Positions 38,004 through 49,069 of a DNA stretch of 64,000 bases are shown piece by piece. A model generated the notes under the pieces. The model was not told the origin of the DNA and ran no database searches. It worked only from the letters and a program-made list of their open reading frames with translations. The first letter of the stretch is position 1; the number at the start of each line of letters is the position of its first letter. A program made the translations under genes and the position numbers. This DNA comes from Caprella mutica (lineage: Eukaryota; Arthropoda; Malacostraca; Amphipoda; Caprellidae), in the NCBI GenBank assembly GCA_947561585.1, contig CANNZV010001829.1, positions 1 through 64,000 of the forward strand, written 5' to 3'.

Positions 38004-38110
38004 CTGAAAAATAAACACCAATTTAATCACACAAATAGATAACTCTTTAATACTTTTACAATAGAAGCCATGCCAGGTCAAGTGGTTCAAGGGTTTTTAT
38101 CCACCCTGGC

Positions 38111-38256
38111 CCTGAGTAAAGAAGTAGCCTGTATAGTGACCCACTTTCCTTTAGTCTGCCATAAACGGCCATTAGTTTAAGAAATCTGACGAAGAAAATT
38201 TTGTTCACTATGCATAATGAGTCTAAAGACTACAGAGGCTACTTCATTACTCAGGA
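38111..38256. mobile_element. Small MITE, ~33-bp inverted ends
   Basis: CCTGAGTAAAGAAGTAGCCT on the left is mirrored by AGGCTACTTCATTACTCAGG on the right, with one mismatch, about 150 bp overall. No coding and no assignable target duplication. Confidence 0.65.
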
Positions 38257-38474
38257 CACTACATTCACTATACAGGATTTCACTATATTAGAGTTATAGT
38301 TTAGTAAATACTAAATTGTATAATATTAATTAGAACTTGAAAATATTTCAACTTATATAAAATTATATATATCTTACTATTAGTTTCGGAATTAACTATA
38401 TACATTTTTATCCCATGAACAATTTGACTTCAGTTTTTACCATTAAGCGATATTTTTAGTAAAACTTCTGAACC

Positions 38475-39486
38475 TAATAGACCACCAAAGTGAAGTGATT
38501 TGGGTTCCGTTTTAGATTATCGGCGAAATATTCCTATGTTATTCGTACGGGAAAAAAAATTAGGTGGTACGACATCCATTACAGCTGACTATTTACTTAC
38601 GCTTGGAAGATTCAAATCAGTATTTCGATACCTAATATCTAAACGCATTCATTGCTATAAATTTCATTGAAATGTGAATTCAAATAAAAAAGTTATGAAC
38701 AATTTAATTAGAAATAACGTCAATTAAAAGACAGATCCGTAAATTAGGTAACCTGTACAACATATTTATACGCGAGAAATTTGAAAGATTGGTTACCAAA
38801 TAACGTAGAGTTCTCTCAGTTTTAGGAGTATAACTTATTATTGGAAGTGATTTTATTTACTTTATACCCTTTCTATCTTAGGATAGGATTCTGAAACCTA
38901 AGTATTAGGTTTATGTATTATTACAAGATATAATAATACAATATAACTAGTTAGTTTCATAATTATATTTATTTAAATGAATATAAGATAAAATAATATA
39001 TAATAACTAGTTTCAGAATTTTAAATACTTAACTAGGTTTATTTTATGAGTTAGGTACAAAGGTAGGTTCACCGTACCTATTTTCCCCATACCTAGTTCG
39101 GTTTCAGAATCCTATCATAAGATAGAAAGGGTATAAAGTAAATAAAATTACTTCAATAATAATTAATAAGTATTATACTCTCAAAACTGAGAGAACTTCA
39201 CGTTATTTGGTAACCAATCTTTCAAATTTCTTGCGTAAAAATATATTGTACAGATTATTTAATTAACGAATTTGTCTCTTAATAGACGTTATTTATAATT
39301 AAATAGCTTATAATTTTTTTATTTGAATACACATTTCAATGAACTTTATAGGTACCGAAATATTTACTTACAATTCTCCAAGCGTACGTAAATATTCATC
39401 TGTAATGGATGTCGTACCACCTAATTTTTATCCCGTACGAATAACAGAGAAAAGAACCCAAATCAATTCACTTTGGTGGACTATTA
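38475..39486. mobile_element. 1-kb foldback element, ~400-bp arms
   Basis: The left arm 38,475-38,905 and right arm 39,095-39,486 are inverted copies. Landmarks are CACCAAAGTGAAGTGATT, GGTGGTACGACATCCATTAC and AATTTGAAAGATTGGTTACC. The ~190-bp centre is AT-rich. The ORF at 39,339-39,569 runs through the right arm and is not a gene. Capable of a long hairpin transcript. Confidence 0.85.
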
Positions 39487-39489
39487 CAG

Positions 39490-41997
39490 TAAAAGTCCTA
39501 TGTTATGAAAAGCACCTGAGTTATAAAGTAATCATGGTAGTACGCAAGTATTTTCGACAGCTCAATTAATCTTTAGATTTGGTACCTTAAACTCTAATAT
39601 AAAATAGGTTTTAGATATAAATTGTAGCTATGCACAATATTCAATGAGCTTGGCGCTACGCATCTACCTAACTAGGTAAAACTTTGAATTGAACAAATTC
39701 AATACACCGGTGCTAAACATAATATCATGATATTTATATCGTTCATTCATTCAAGTAACTAATTATAAACTTAATAAATGACCAGTAAAGTGTAAAAGTA
39801 TATATAGATAACTAAAACTTATTTATAACAGGCCTCTCATTTAAATTACATCCTAACATAACCTAATATTATACATTTTTTTCTTACATGATCGAAAATG
39901 TTTAACTGTACAATAATTCGTAACTTACCCATGTCCATAATATTTCTAAACTTTCATAGAAAAATAACATAACTGTATAAATTATAATTTGGGTTACAGA
40001 GTATAATTAATAATTATTGGATAACAAAATCTCAGATAGGCCTGGGACAGGGTAAGTTTCACATTATCGGACGATTCCACATTTTCGATCAAGTAAGGAA
40101 AAAGTATATATTTAATAATTATGATTAACTTTTTATTTTAATTGTTATTTACAATAACTGCAAATGACATAGATACCAATTAAAAAAAGATCAATAATGA
40201 CTATCATATACATACTTTTTCATATACACACTGAATGGGGTACGTAACTTAATCAAAAACAAAAAATTCGATTTATTTGTACTACCTAGGTTGTCAAAAC
40301 TAATTTGCATCTTTTAGATTATAAATTTGGGTGCAGTAACTACAATGTAATATAATTAATCTTATATTTAATGAATAATATTTTATAAGTATTAGTAACA
40401 CTGGTTGGTAGTGAAAAGGAAGGTTCTAGTGAAATTAATGAAAATGTTGAATCTTGTAGAAATCAGTTAGGAGGTTAATCGCGATGGTTAAGATGACTAT
40501 TGTCTTTCCAACTAATGTTCATTTCAAACTGTATTAAAAAATGAAGAATCATTAGATATTGATAATTAAATCACTTACATTGGCTAACTAACCATTATTG
40601 TCAATGTATGCTTAAATATAGTAAAGTGTGTTCCAATTTTCTTCATCCTAGCTAGTGTAATTTTAATTCTGCCTCATTTAAACTAGGTACCTTAACACCT
40701 AGTGCTTTCTTAGCACACAGGTGTTCAAAGTTAATGTTTATGTATAAAGTAGAATAACCTATCGTGTGATTACTATGTACCTGTGGTAGAACACTTCCCT
40801 AAAATACAGATAGAAACAAGATATCAAATACATTGTTTGTATCTAAATTTCATAGATTTTATTGGTCAATGTTTTTCTTGATACTAACAGAGATATATTA
40901 TTTATAACCTATGCCTTATGGTATCAATGTTAATACAAGATACAATTACTAGATTTTAATTAATGAACAATAATATCCCATAATTTTGAAATATGGAAAT
41001 GTGTTAGTTTTTTGCGCATTAATTACTGGAATGTTTCAGTGATTCCCATTAATTTTCATATTTTGCCAACATTATTTTTCACCAATTACATCCAATTTCA
41101 ATATAATAAAATACATGTCTTCTTGTAAAGTAACAATATTATTAATCAACTAATAGTAAGTTAACTTATTAATTATATGAATATCAATCGAAATACGTGA
41201 GATGCATTATCTTCTGGTCACCACTGTTCGAGATGTAATGAAATTATTTATAATAAATAGTGTTTAATATTTATCCCAAAAGGTTATGAACAGTTTAATT
41301 TTATGTAAGAACTTCTCGTATATGCAAATTCTTCCAATGCCAATCTCATTATATTATAATTTGGTAGCTAATACTTACCATCTAAAATTAATTAGGCTGC
41401 AATGTAGTTATTAATTAACCCATTGTTTTTAGGTTTACAATTTTCTACCGACGGGCACTATCTACCAATAGAGATAATAACTTATTCACTCAATAAGAGA
41501 TGTACCTACATAAACTAGATAGGTAATTGTAGTTACAAATGCTAGAAAGAAATCATAACTACTTACCTAACGGTGACATCAAATTTGATGTATTATTCAT
41601 GTTCCTTTATCGATTTTTCAAAAGGGAGTTAAAGATTGGCTAAAGGTTTACTTCATCAGAAAAATAAAAGCCTATATTTTAAGTTTTAACTATTGGGAAT
41701 TTTAACCATTCTTTTGATACTAATAACTATAGTTAGTTGGTAGATATATGTATTAGGTAATAATCATATTTATGAACCTGGTTATTAATAATTTCAATTT
41801 TTTCAGGTACATGAGCAGTATATTTGCATTTGGGTAGACCTAGCTAGGTAGTTATTTAAATTTATAATATAGAAACTAAATTTTTTGATTCATTGATAGC
41901 TAAATAATTTAATCAGTACCTAGCTAATTAAGAAACCTTATACAAAACAAGGTTAAAAATAATCATATACCAGTATGGAGGTAGGTATTTCTACAAA
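39490..41997. other. AT-rich interior of the 11.4-kb element, right part
   Basis: Enriched in TAGGTA/TACCTA words. 40,050-40,260 holds a diverged relative of the MITE at 41,998-42,201 (GGGTAAGTTTCACATTATCG). No ORF of interest. Confidence 0.5.
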
Positions 41998-42201
41998 GGG
42001 TAAGTTCCGAATTATCGGTCGGTTTCACATCTTCATTCATATAAGAAAAACTGTATAATAATGATAATTTGATATTTATTTAAATTGGTATCCAAGAAAC
42101 CTGCCGGTATCACGGATACCAATTATAAGAAAAAAAAATAATCATACAGTTTTCTTATATGACCGAAGATGTGAAACCGACCGATAATTCGGAACATACC
42201 C
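41998..42201. mobile_element. 204-bp MITE, 60-bp inverted arms
   Basis: GGGTAAGTTCCGAATTATCG with a following GTCGGTTTCACATCTTC is mirrored at the right end. Arms are ~60 bp, interior AT-rich. A degenerate relative lies at ~40,050-40,260. Confidence 0.8.
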
Positions 42202-43056
42202 TATACTTTTCATAAATTAGCTTTAGTTGCTAAATAAATGGTGTTATGTAATAAATAGTGTTTTATATTTTATTGCCATAAAAAATTATGTACAGTTAAT
42301 TTTTTTGTAAGAGGTTTTCAATTTCTTTCAATACCATTCTCATTGTATTTTAATTTTTTGGTAGCTACTACCTACTTTATAAAATTAATTAGGCTACAAT
42401 GCAGTTATGGTGGGTACTATAATTCACACCAATTACTCAATTTAATACCTAAAATAAAAGTGTAACTAGACAAAATTATTGCATTTATTATGAAGATAAG
42501 ATAAATTATACACCTATTAAAATATAGGTACCCACTACCTATTTATAATATAAATATACCTGAGTAATGAATGGACACATAGAATTTTTTGTTAAAACAT
42601 AACAGCTAGGTTGTACATACCTATTTTTAATTAAATACCTAGTAAACACTATTGCCTAATAATTTAGTAAAAGTATGTATGATATCATACTAGTTATATA
42701 TTTTATTACAAACAATTTGTTCTCTGAATGAGTAATCACTAAATTTAATTTATCTGCACCCTATGTGCTAATTAATTAATTATTATAAAGATACTTCAGT
42801 CTCGGCTAAAAAATGAAATATTTTCCTCCGCATAGAAAATATCCAGTCGACCAATCAGAGGCAGCGTTACAAATAATAGAGCCGAGTGTCACCATAGATC
42901 ACTGAGTGCGTATCTTAACTCGTGAAAACTTAGTGGTCTATATTATTGGAGCACATGATCTCCTAAGCTTTTTATCACAGGAGGGTGAAATTGGAACTGA
43001 TATATCTACATTGACCAAATAGTTTTCACCACTAGAGTTTTTCACTTTTCTTCAAA
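42202..43056. other. AT-rich DNA near the right end of the 11.4-kb element
   Basis: No ORF. 42,840-43,050 contains several TAGTGGTCTA/TAGACCA-type words that recur near the left end, consistent with subterminal repeats. Confidence 0.5.
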
Positions 43057-43461
43057 TAGACCACTACACATTTTTGCCCTTCAATTGAGGTTAAGTTAGG
43101 TATAAGAAATGCACCCATTGCTGAAATTACTAGATTGAGAGGGAGGAAAGATAGAGAGGAAGAGAACAATGATAGGGAAGTGCCGACACTGGTCTGAATG
43201 GAGACGGTTGGTCAGATGTGGGCTGTGATAGGAAAAGCGAAAAATTTGAGGAAGATGGGAGATAGGTTTAAGACGGTTATGATAATGCCTGATTTAACCA
43301 GAAATGAAAGAATACAGGAATAAGGGAAGAATTGTGGATAAGGAGAGGGGAGGGAGAGAATATATACATAGCTGGCAAAGGGAAAAACAAGTACCTCGGT
43401 AGAAGAAGGAAAGATAGAACAAAAAACTGGCGATACAAATAACAAATGAAGGGTAGAAAAT

Positions 43462-44779
43462 GTGAAAGGGGATGGAATAGAGGAGTATAAGGCACTGAGA
43501 TTGAGAGATGGTATTGTGAGAATTGATATGATAAATATGCAGGGACTCACTGACGTGAAGGCTATAGACATTATGAGAAGAATGGGAGAGGAGAAGGAGG
43601 CGAATGAAGTAAGGATAATTGGATTAGTTGAAACTTATGAAAAATTCAAAAGAGTGGAGTGGGGAGATGATGTTAATATTGTAGATAGGATGAGAGATAT
43701 GAGTGATAAGAAAGGGGGAGGAATGATGATGCTAACAAGTGATGAGGAAGAATGATTGTGACTGCAGAGATTTGCTGGCTTCTGAGGTGAGGGTGGGAAA
43801 ATTTTGTTTCTGGATGGTTCTATTGTATATGGACACTAGGGATTTGGATAGGAATAGGGAAATATATAGATATTTGGATAGGATTTGGGGAAGGATGCCT
43901 GAGAACAGGGCTCTTATTGTTTAAGGATATTTTGATGGGCATGTAGGTTTTTTGGGGGAACAGGAATTAAATAGGAATGGGGAAATTATGTTGGACTTCT
44001 TGCAGAAGTGGAACTTGGTGATGCTAAATGTGGATGAGAGATGTGAGGGGAAGTATACCAGAGTGCAGGGGAATGAAAGAAGTGTAATTGATTATTATTT
44101 GGTGAATGAGATAATATACAGGAGATTTGAGGAGATGGCCATAGACGAGCGGAAGGAAATGTTTGATATGTCGGACCACTGCTACATTTCTGGAGTTTTC
44201 AGAGTGAAGGAAGAAAAGTTAAAAAGAAGGGAATGCGAATATGAAGAGAATAGTTACTATAAGGTGGATGATGAAATTATGATGAGTGAATTTGTGAGTA
44301 AGGTGGAAGGAGAGATAGATAGAGTAGTAAATATGGATATAAATGAATGGGAGAGAATAGTACAGGAAAAAGTTAATGAATGTCTGAGAAGAAATGGTAG
44401 GAGAAGGATAGGAAAAATTAGTAGGAGGGTGATTGATCAACCATGGATGAATAGAGAAATCAGAATGGAAATAAAATACAGGAGAGTTCTAAACAGAAGG
44501 AAAAGGAGAGTAGAAGGTGAGGAGAAAGATAGAGCATGGACTCTTTATAGAGAGCAAAAAGAAAAAGTAAAGAGGTTAGTGAGGGAGGCGAAGATGAGGT
44601 ATGAGAGAAAAGTAGCTGAGGAAGTAAGATTGAATAAAAATGGCAAGAAGAAGTGGAAAATGATTGAGAAACTCCATGGGAGAGAGTCTCAGAAAAAAAG
44701 GGGAAAGTTATATGGAGTAAATGGAGAAGAAATAGGAGAAGAATTGGAAAAGGGAGTTGATGATGAGTGGTTGGAATGA
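43462..44779 (+). pseudogene. Retrotransposon ORF2, APE endonuclease region
   Basis: Frames 43,462-43,755 and 43,739-44,779, joined by frameshifts and a stop at 43,921, contain IDMINMQGL near the N-terminus, a GYFDGHVG block in place of the usual GDFN.H.G, SVIDYYLV and the C-terminal MSDHCYI motif. These are the ordered motifs of AP-endonuclease-like domains in non-LTR elements. The altered GDFN block and the breaks mean it is inactive. It leads into a basic linker and then the reverse transcriptase. Confidence 0.85.
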
Positions 44780-45005
44780 GATATATCATAAGAATGAAAA
44801 TAAAATTGAGGAAGTTTGGAATGGAGAGAGAAGGCAACAATATGAAAGAGACATAGAAATTGGAATTCAGGTTTTGGAGAGAAGAAGAATTGAGAGAGAG
44901 GACAGAAGTATACCAGGAGTTGTAAGGTTGAGGGTGGTGTCGGGTGTGGAGGAGTGTATGGGTGATGTTAAGTTTGTGAAGGAGGATGTGGAGAGGAGGG
45001 TGGTT

Positions 45006-46283
45006 GAGGTGTAGAATGGGGTGCTAGAGAGGTGTCATTGGGGAGGAATGAAAGAAATCAAAGACAGTAATGATTCCCAAAGTAAGGAAGCCACAGGCTA
45101 TGCAGCATAGACCTGTGGCTCTAACAAATGTAGGGTACAAACTGTTTATGGGTATGATTAAGGATAGATTGGTGGGACAGGAAATGTTTGATGGAAGGGT
45201 GAGTGGTATGCAGGCTGGTTTTACGGAAGAAAGAAGGATAGAGGAAAACTCTTGGTTTCTGAATAACTGTGTGGAGGAGAGCTATATGAGGAAGGAGATG
45301 TTGGTTGTGGTGGCGGTGGATTTCAATAAGGCATTTGATAGCGTGGATAGGAAAGCACAGATTGAAAGTTTACTGTATTATAAGTGTGATCCAAGGGTGA
45401 TTCAGGTGATAGCGGAGCTGTATTGGGGGATAAGACTGAGGTATGGCGTGAAGGAAGGGAGTTGGGTGAGATGGAAGTGAAGAACGGGATTAGGCAAGGT
45501 TGCACAGGATCGCCTAGATTGTTTGTGATGGTTGTCGGAAGAATTATAGAGAGATTGCTAAGGAGTTTCCTGGGGTATAGAAGCGGACAAAGAAGGATAC
45601 CGGTGCTTTTTTATGCGGATAATGGCTTGCTGTTGGCAAGATCGAGGGAGGAAGCGGGGGAGATGATTGATATATCGGAGAAGATTGCAAGGGGTTGTGG
45701 TGTGAGTATAATTAGGGAGAAGAGTAAGTGTATGGTTTTTAATGGTGGGGGTGATGTTGGAGAGAATGTGATCAGGGGGATGGAAGTGGTGAAGGAAGTT
45801 AGATATCTGGGAGTGTTGGTGAGTGCAAGGAGGGATTGTTTCAGGGAAAATAAGAAGGAAAAGATAGGGAGTGCGGAGAGAATGGTGAATGTAACCAACT
45901 CAGTGGTGGAGAGGTCCTGTGACAGACTACTAATGGGAAAAACTTTTTGGAACAGTGTGGTGCTGCCGGGGGTGTTGCATGCGGGGAAGATTATGGTGTG
46001 GAGTAAGACTGAGATTGGGAAGTTGCAGATATTGGAGAATGGGGTTTGCAGAAGGTTCTTGAGGGCACTTACTTATGCACCAGTGGCAGGTCTGCAGGGG
46101 GAAGTAGGGTGCTCGTCGGCTATGGCAAGAGATATGGAGATGAAAGTTAGGTTTGGTGGGTTCTTAAGGAACACTGGGAATGAGGTACTGAGGGATATGG
46201 TTGGGAGGGTGACGGAGAGGAGTGGAGGTAATTCATGGATGAGAGAAATGGAGGAGTATATGACGGAGTTGAGTTTGGACTGA
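45006..46283 (+). pseudogene. Retrotransposon ORF2, reverse transcriptase region
   Basis: Frames 45,070-45,480 and 45,423-46,283 overlap by a frameshift. Motifs in order: VALTNVGYKLFMG, AVDFNKAFDSVDR (first catalytic Asp), GIRQGCTGSPRLF, LFYADNGLLLA, KSKCMVFN and VRYLGVL. The usual FYADD is FYADN, so one catalytic Asp is replaced by Asn. The order and spacing are those of non-LTR reverse transcriptases. Confidence 0.9.
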
Positions 46284-46529
46284 GAGGCCTTGAGGGTGTT
46301 AGACAGCAAGGAACTGGGAAGAATAGTTGATAGATGGGAGGAGAGTAGATGGAGAAGGGAGGTGGGAAGCAGAAGTACATTGGTATGGTACAGAGAGAAG
46401 GAGGGAATAGGGGGAAAATGGTACGAAAATAGGTGGGGAGCATGTCTGCTGTTCAGAGTGAGAACAAATTCTCTTAGGTTGGGATGGAGGGAGAGATTTT
46501 GGGGGGGGGGGTGGTAGGTCTAGTGTAGG

Positions 46530-46745
46530 ATGTGTGGTGCAGAGGAGATGACTTTGGAGCACTTCCTGCTGGAGTGTCCTATGCTGGTGGAGGTGAGGGA
46601 GAGATATGGGGTGGTAAGTATGAGCGGAGTGATGAGTTTTGGTGAGAGGAATCTTGATGGGGTGTGGAGTTTTCTGGAGGAGGCGTGGAGAGAGAGGGAG
46701 TTGTTGGCGGGGGAGGGGATAAGGCTGCCAAAAGGTGGGGGTTGA
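46530..46745 (+). pseudogene. Retrotransposon ORF2 C-terminal CCHC-like motif
   Basis: The frame begins MCGAEEMTLEHFLLECPML, the C...E..EHFLLEC pattern found at the C-terminus of many APE-type LINE ORF2 proteins. It is out of frame with the reverse transcriptase. The retrotransposon ends ~120 bp downstream at the minisatellite. Confidence 0.7.
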
Positions 46746-46868
46746 GGACTGGAGGAAGAAGTCTCGGCCCTGCAGAAGGGGCTGGGGGTGTGTAGTCGGA
46801 GGGTCCGGGAGGGCGGACAGTGGCGCTGAAAAGCCATATTCTCAAATCCCCCCGAATTCCAGTTCCAG

Positions 46869-46941
46869 TAATTATATTTGCGCTAATTACACTTGTGCTA
46901 AATACACTTGTACTGAATATACTTGCGCTAATTATTTTGTC
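46869..46941 (+). repeat. 15-bp minisatellite flanking the retrotransposon, right
   Basis: TTGCGCTAATTACACTTGTG and about four further units, in the same orientation and with the same unit as 29,641-29,717. The following 46,942-47,400 has a decayed periodic TAATTAT pattern that may be an older part of the array. Confidence 0.8.
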
Positions 46942-48101
46942 GACAATGATTTTTGTGGTTTGAAATTAGTTGTTCTTTAATTTAATTAAATTTATTTTTT
47001 AATTAATTCGGTAATTATAGGTTTCGTCATTATTCTACCTTATTTCAAATGTTAATAATTAATTAACTGCTAATTATATTATCGTATTTTGATTGTTCTC
47101 CAATTATATCACTCATAGTTAAAAGTTTTGTAGACTATAGTTTTCCTAATTATTTGGTTGCCAACTATTTTCCTCTACTTAATTTTGTATTTATTATTTT
47201 CTCTCATTTTATGAGTTTCGTAATAATGTCTTTCTTAATTATGTTTCCCGTAATTAAATGATTTCTAATTATAATATTGCATGTTATACCGTGTTCTTTT
47301 TATATTATTACTAATTAATCGTTTCCATATTAGTTTATTCTAATTATTTTACCCGTGATTGAGCCTTACCATTTTTCTTTACTTTAAACTTTTTCCTTAA
47401 TTTTAATAGGATATCTACTGTTGAAATAGCACTTTGATGAATGTGAATAATTTCCTTTCTAGCCTAAAATTTATTCTATTTAATAATTCAGTGAACATAA
47501 AATATCATTTTGAAAAATATAATAAATGGAACAACTAAAAAAGTAGATGTTAATGGAGACTGTACCAGTATTCCATTGAAAGAAAACCTGTTAACAAAAC
47601 ATTGAAATTTTCATATTATCAATTTCTGTGAACAAAATTAATTAATTTTAATAATCAATACAAAAATTCTTTCTTCACTGAAAAAATGGTAAATGTTTAT
47701 TTTTTATTCGAAAATATCCTAATAAACAGAGTAACTAATATCAGTCTTAAAGACGTATGTTACAGTCAGCTACAGGTTAAACCTAGTAACCTAGCCATTG
47801 AAAGTTTTCTCAGTAACCTAGGGACTGGTTAGTACTTGCCATTCCTCACTTCGATATTTTTACTTCATAAAAACCTTTATATGATATTTACACATCCATT
47901 GATGAACGCCAAAGAATTATTATATATTAAAAAAAAATAACCAGCAAAGATAAGAAATAAATATTTTTTAGGTGTTCTAATTAACTAATTGCGCAAGAGC
48001 CATTTCACTACCCATCAATAATATCCCTATAATATTCACAAGAATGAATAAAACTCAATGAAACTATAACTGTGGATGGAAAAGAGTGGATCAATGAAAG
48101 A
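46942..48101. other. AT-rich DNA, degenerate TAATTAT periodicity
   Basis: To about 47,400 phrases like CTAATTATTTT recur irregularly, possibly degraded minisatellite. The rest is featureless. Confidence 0.45.
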
Positions 48102-49069
48102 GGGTGTCCGGTCAATTGGGTCGTGGTCATTTGGGTCGCGGTCATTCGAGTTGTTGTAATTTGGGTTGCGGACCATTTGGGTCGCGGTCATTTGGGTCCG
48201 TGATTTTATAATAAATAAACATGAATAGTTAATATAGCTTATGTATAATTGAATGCTTCCTCCGTCTTAAGGTTAATTAATAAAATATTTTAAAATTTTA
48301 TGAAATTTTAATATATAAAAAACACTTAATGCGCTTCCACAACGTGTTGAACAATGAAAATTTAGCATACTCTACATAATAAGAATTTTTAAAACGAAGG
48401 TTTGCTTACGTCTGACATGGTAAAATAAGCTTAAACACGAAGGTTTAAATTAGTTCATAGCATTGAAAAAATTAATACCGTATATTGTGGGCAATGATTT
48501 TAAAAAACAATAATTTATCGTCTGAGTTGTACCGTTTAACAATTTTTGAAGCTTTACCGAAGCGTCTCTGTAATTCTTTTTCCCATGAAATGGCTCACTG
48601 CATTCGATCTGCATTTTCTTTGTGCAGCTAGACTTTCTTCTTTTTTCAATGTATCTATGAATTTCCATATATTTGGATGCAAGCAAGATGCGTTACGATG
48701 CGTTATGATAAGCTTTGATGTTATTGTTGGTTTTAGGTAAATCATTCAACAACAATCCATAGACTTTCTAAATTCGAGCAGGAAACAATGGTATTTAAGT
48801 TTTTTATGTATATTAAAATTTCATTATATATTATTATATTTTACAATTTTACCTCAAAACTAAGAAAGCATTCAATTATACAAAAGCTAAATTAACTATG
48901 CATGTTTATTATACTTTTTATAAACACGGACCCAAATGACAGCGACACAAATGACCGCAACCCAAATGGTCTGTGACCCGGATGACCACGACCCAAATGA
49001 CCACGACCCAAATGACCACGACCCAAATGACCGCGACCCAAATGACCACGACCCAAATGACATAGACCC
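48102..49069. mobile_element. MULE deletion derivative with tandem-repeat ends
   Basis: The left end is GGGTGTCCGGTCAATTGGGT followed by repeated CGTGGTCATTTGGGT units to ~48,210. The right end has nine or so inverted units (CCCAAATGACCACGA) to 49,069. The terminal GGGTGTCCGG matches the element at 28,224. No target duplication is evident. The interior keeps the 3' end of a MULE transposase on the minus strand. Length 968 bp. Confidence 0.85.
48500..48745 (-). pseudogene. MULE transposase C-terminal remnant
   Basis: The minus frame from 48,745 reads HPNIWKFIDTLKKEESLAAQ. After one frameshift the neighbouring frame continues GKKNYRDASVKLQKLL. Together these match the conserved tail of insect MULE transposases (HPN.W.fi..L..E..l ... 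KKKYRD...R....V). The DDE core is deleted, so it cannot be active. It identifies the superfamily of the surrounding tandem-repeat-ended element. Confidence 0.7.

Larger units (their letters stand above)
31659..43082. mobile_element. 11.4-kb TIR-bounded element of unknown superfamily
   Basis: GAAGGGCAAAAATGTGTAGT plus six more bases (31,659-31,684) is perfectly inverted at 43,057-43,082. AATT flanks both ends, and removing the element with one AATT restores the ORF1 frame of the retrotransposon. Subterminal regions repeat TAGACCA/TGGTCTA several times. The interior holds a minisatellite (35.1-36.3 kb), four or more hairpin MITEs and candidate minus-strand exons, but no recognisable transposase. 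A 4-bp duplication and long size are compatible with several superfamilies (for example Sola, Academ or Chapaev types); none is supported by coding evidence. Confidence 0.8.
29800..43455 (+). pseudogene. Retrotransposon ORF1, split into three parts
   Basis: The N-terminal part (29,803-30,045) is Ser/Pro/Lys-rich. After the TTAA insertion the frame at 31,283 reads LWVCGNCEEF, the last W-x-C-x2-C of a PHD-like finger, then a coiled coil (31,330-31,552). A shift leads to VVYGLGEGEGRDDREKLREI, typical of LINE ORF1 proteins. At 31,658 the 11.4-kb element intervenes. The frame resumes at 43,087 as EVKLGIRNAPIAEITRLRGR, exactly continuing the ORF1 RNA-binding region once one AATT is removed. An in-frame stop follows at about 43,194, and other stops and shifts follow. 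Confidence 0.75.
29718..46868 (+). mobile_element. Non-LTR retrotransposon (~4.5 kb), twice interrupted
   Basis: The element proper comprises 29,718-30,070, 31,273-31,658 and 43,087-46,868. It has an ORF1 with a zinc-finger-like remnant and coiled coil, an ORF2 with APE endonuclease and reverse transcriptase, and a C-terminal CCHC-like motif. It is interrupted at a TTAA by a 1.2-kb piggyBac-like element and at an AATT by an 11.4-kb element. Both flanks are the same 15-bp minisatellite. Multiple frameshifts and stops make it inactive. The clade is left open; the reverse transcriptase resembles APE-type LINEs with the phrase ALTNVGYK. Confidence 0.85.

Noticed and set aside
44219..46845. Several minus-strand ORFs opposite the LINE ORF2
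   Set aside because: Shadows of the reverse transcriptase coding strand, which is strongly G-rich.
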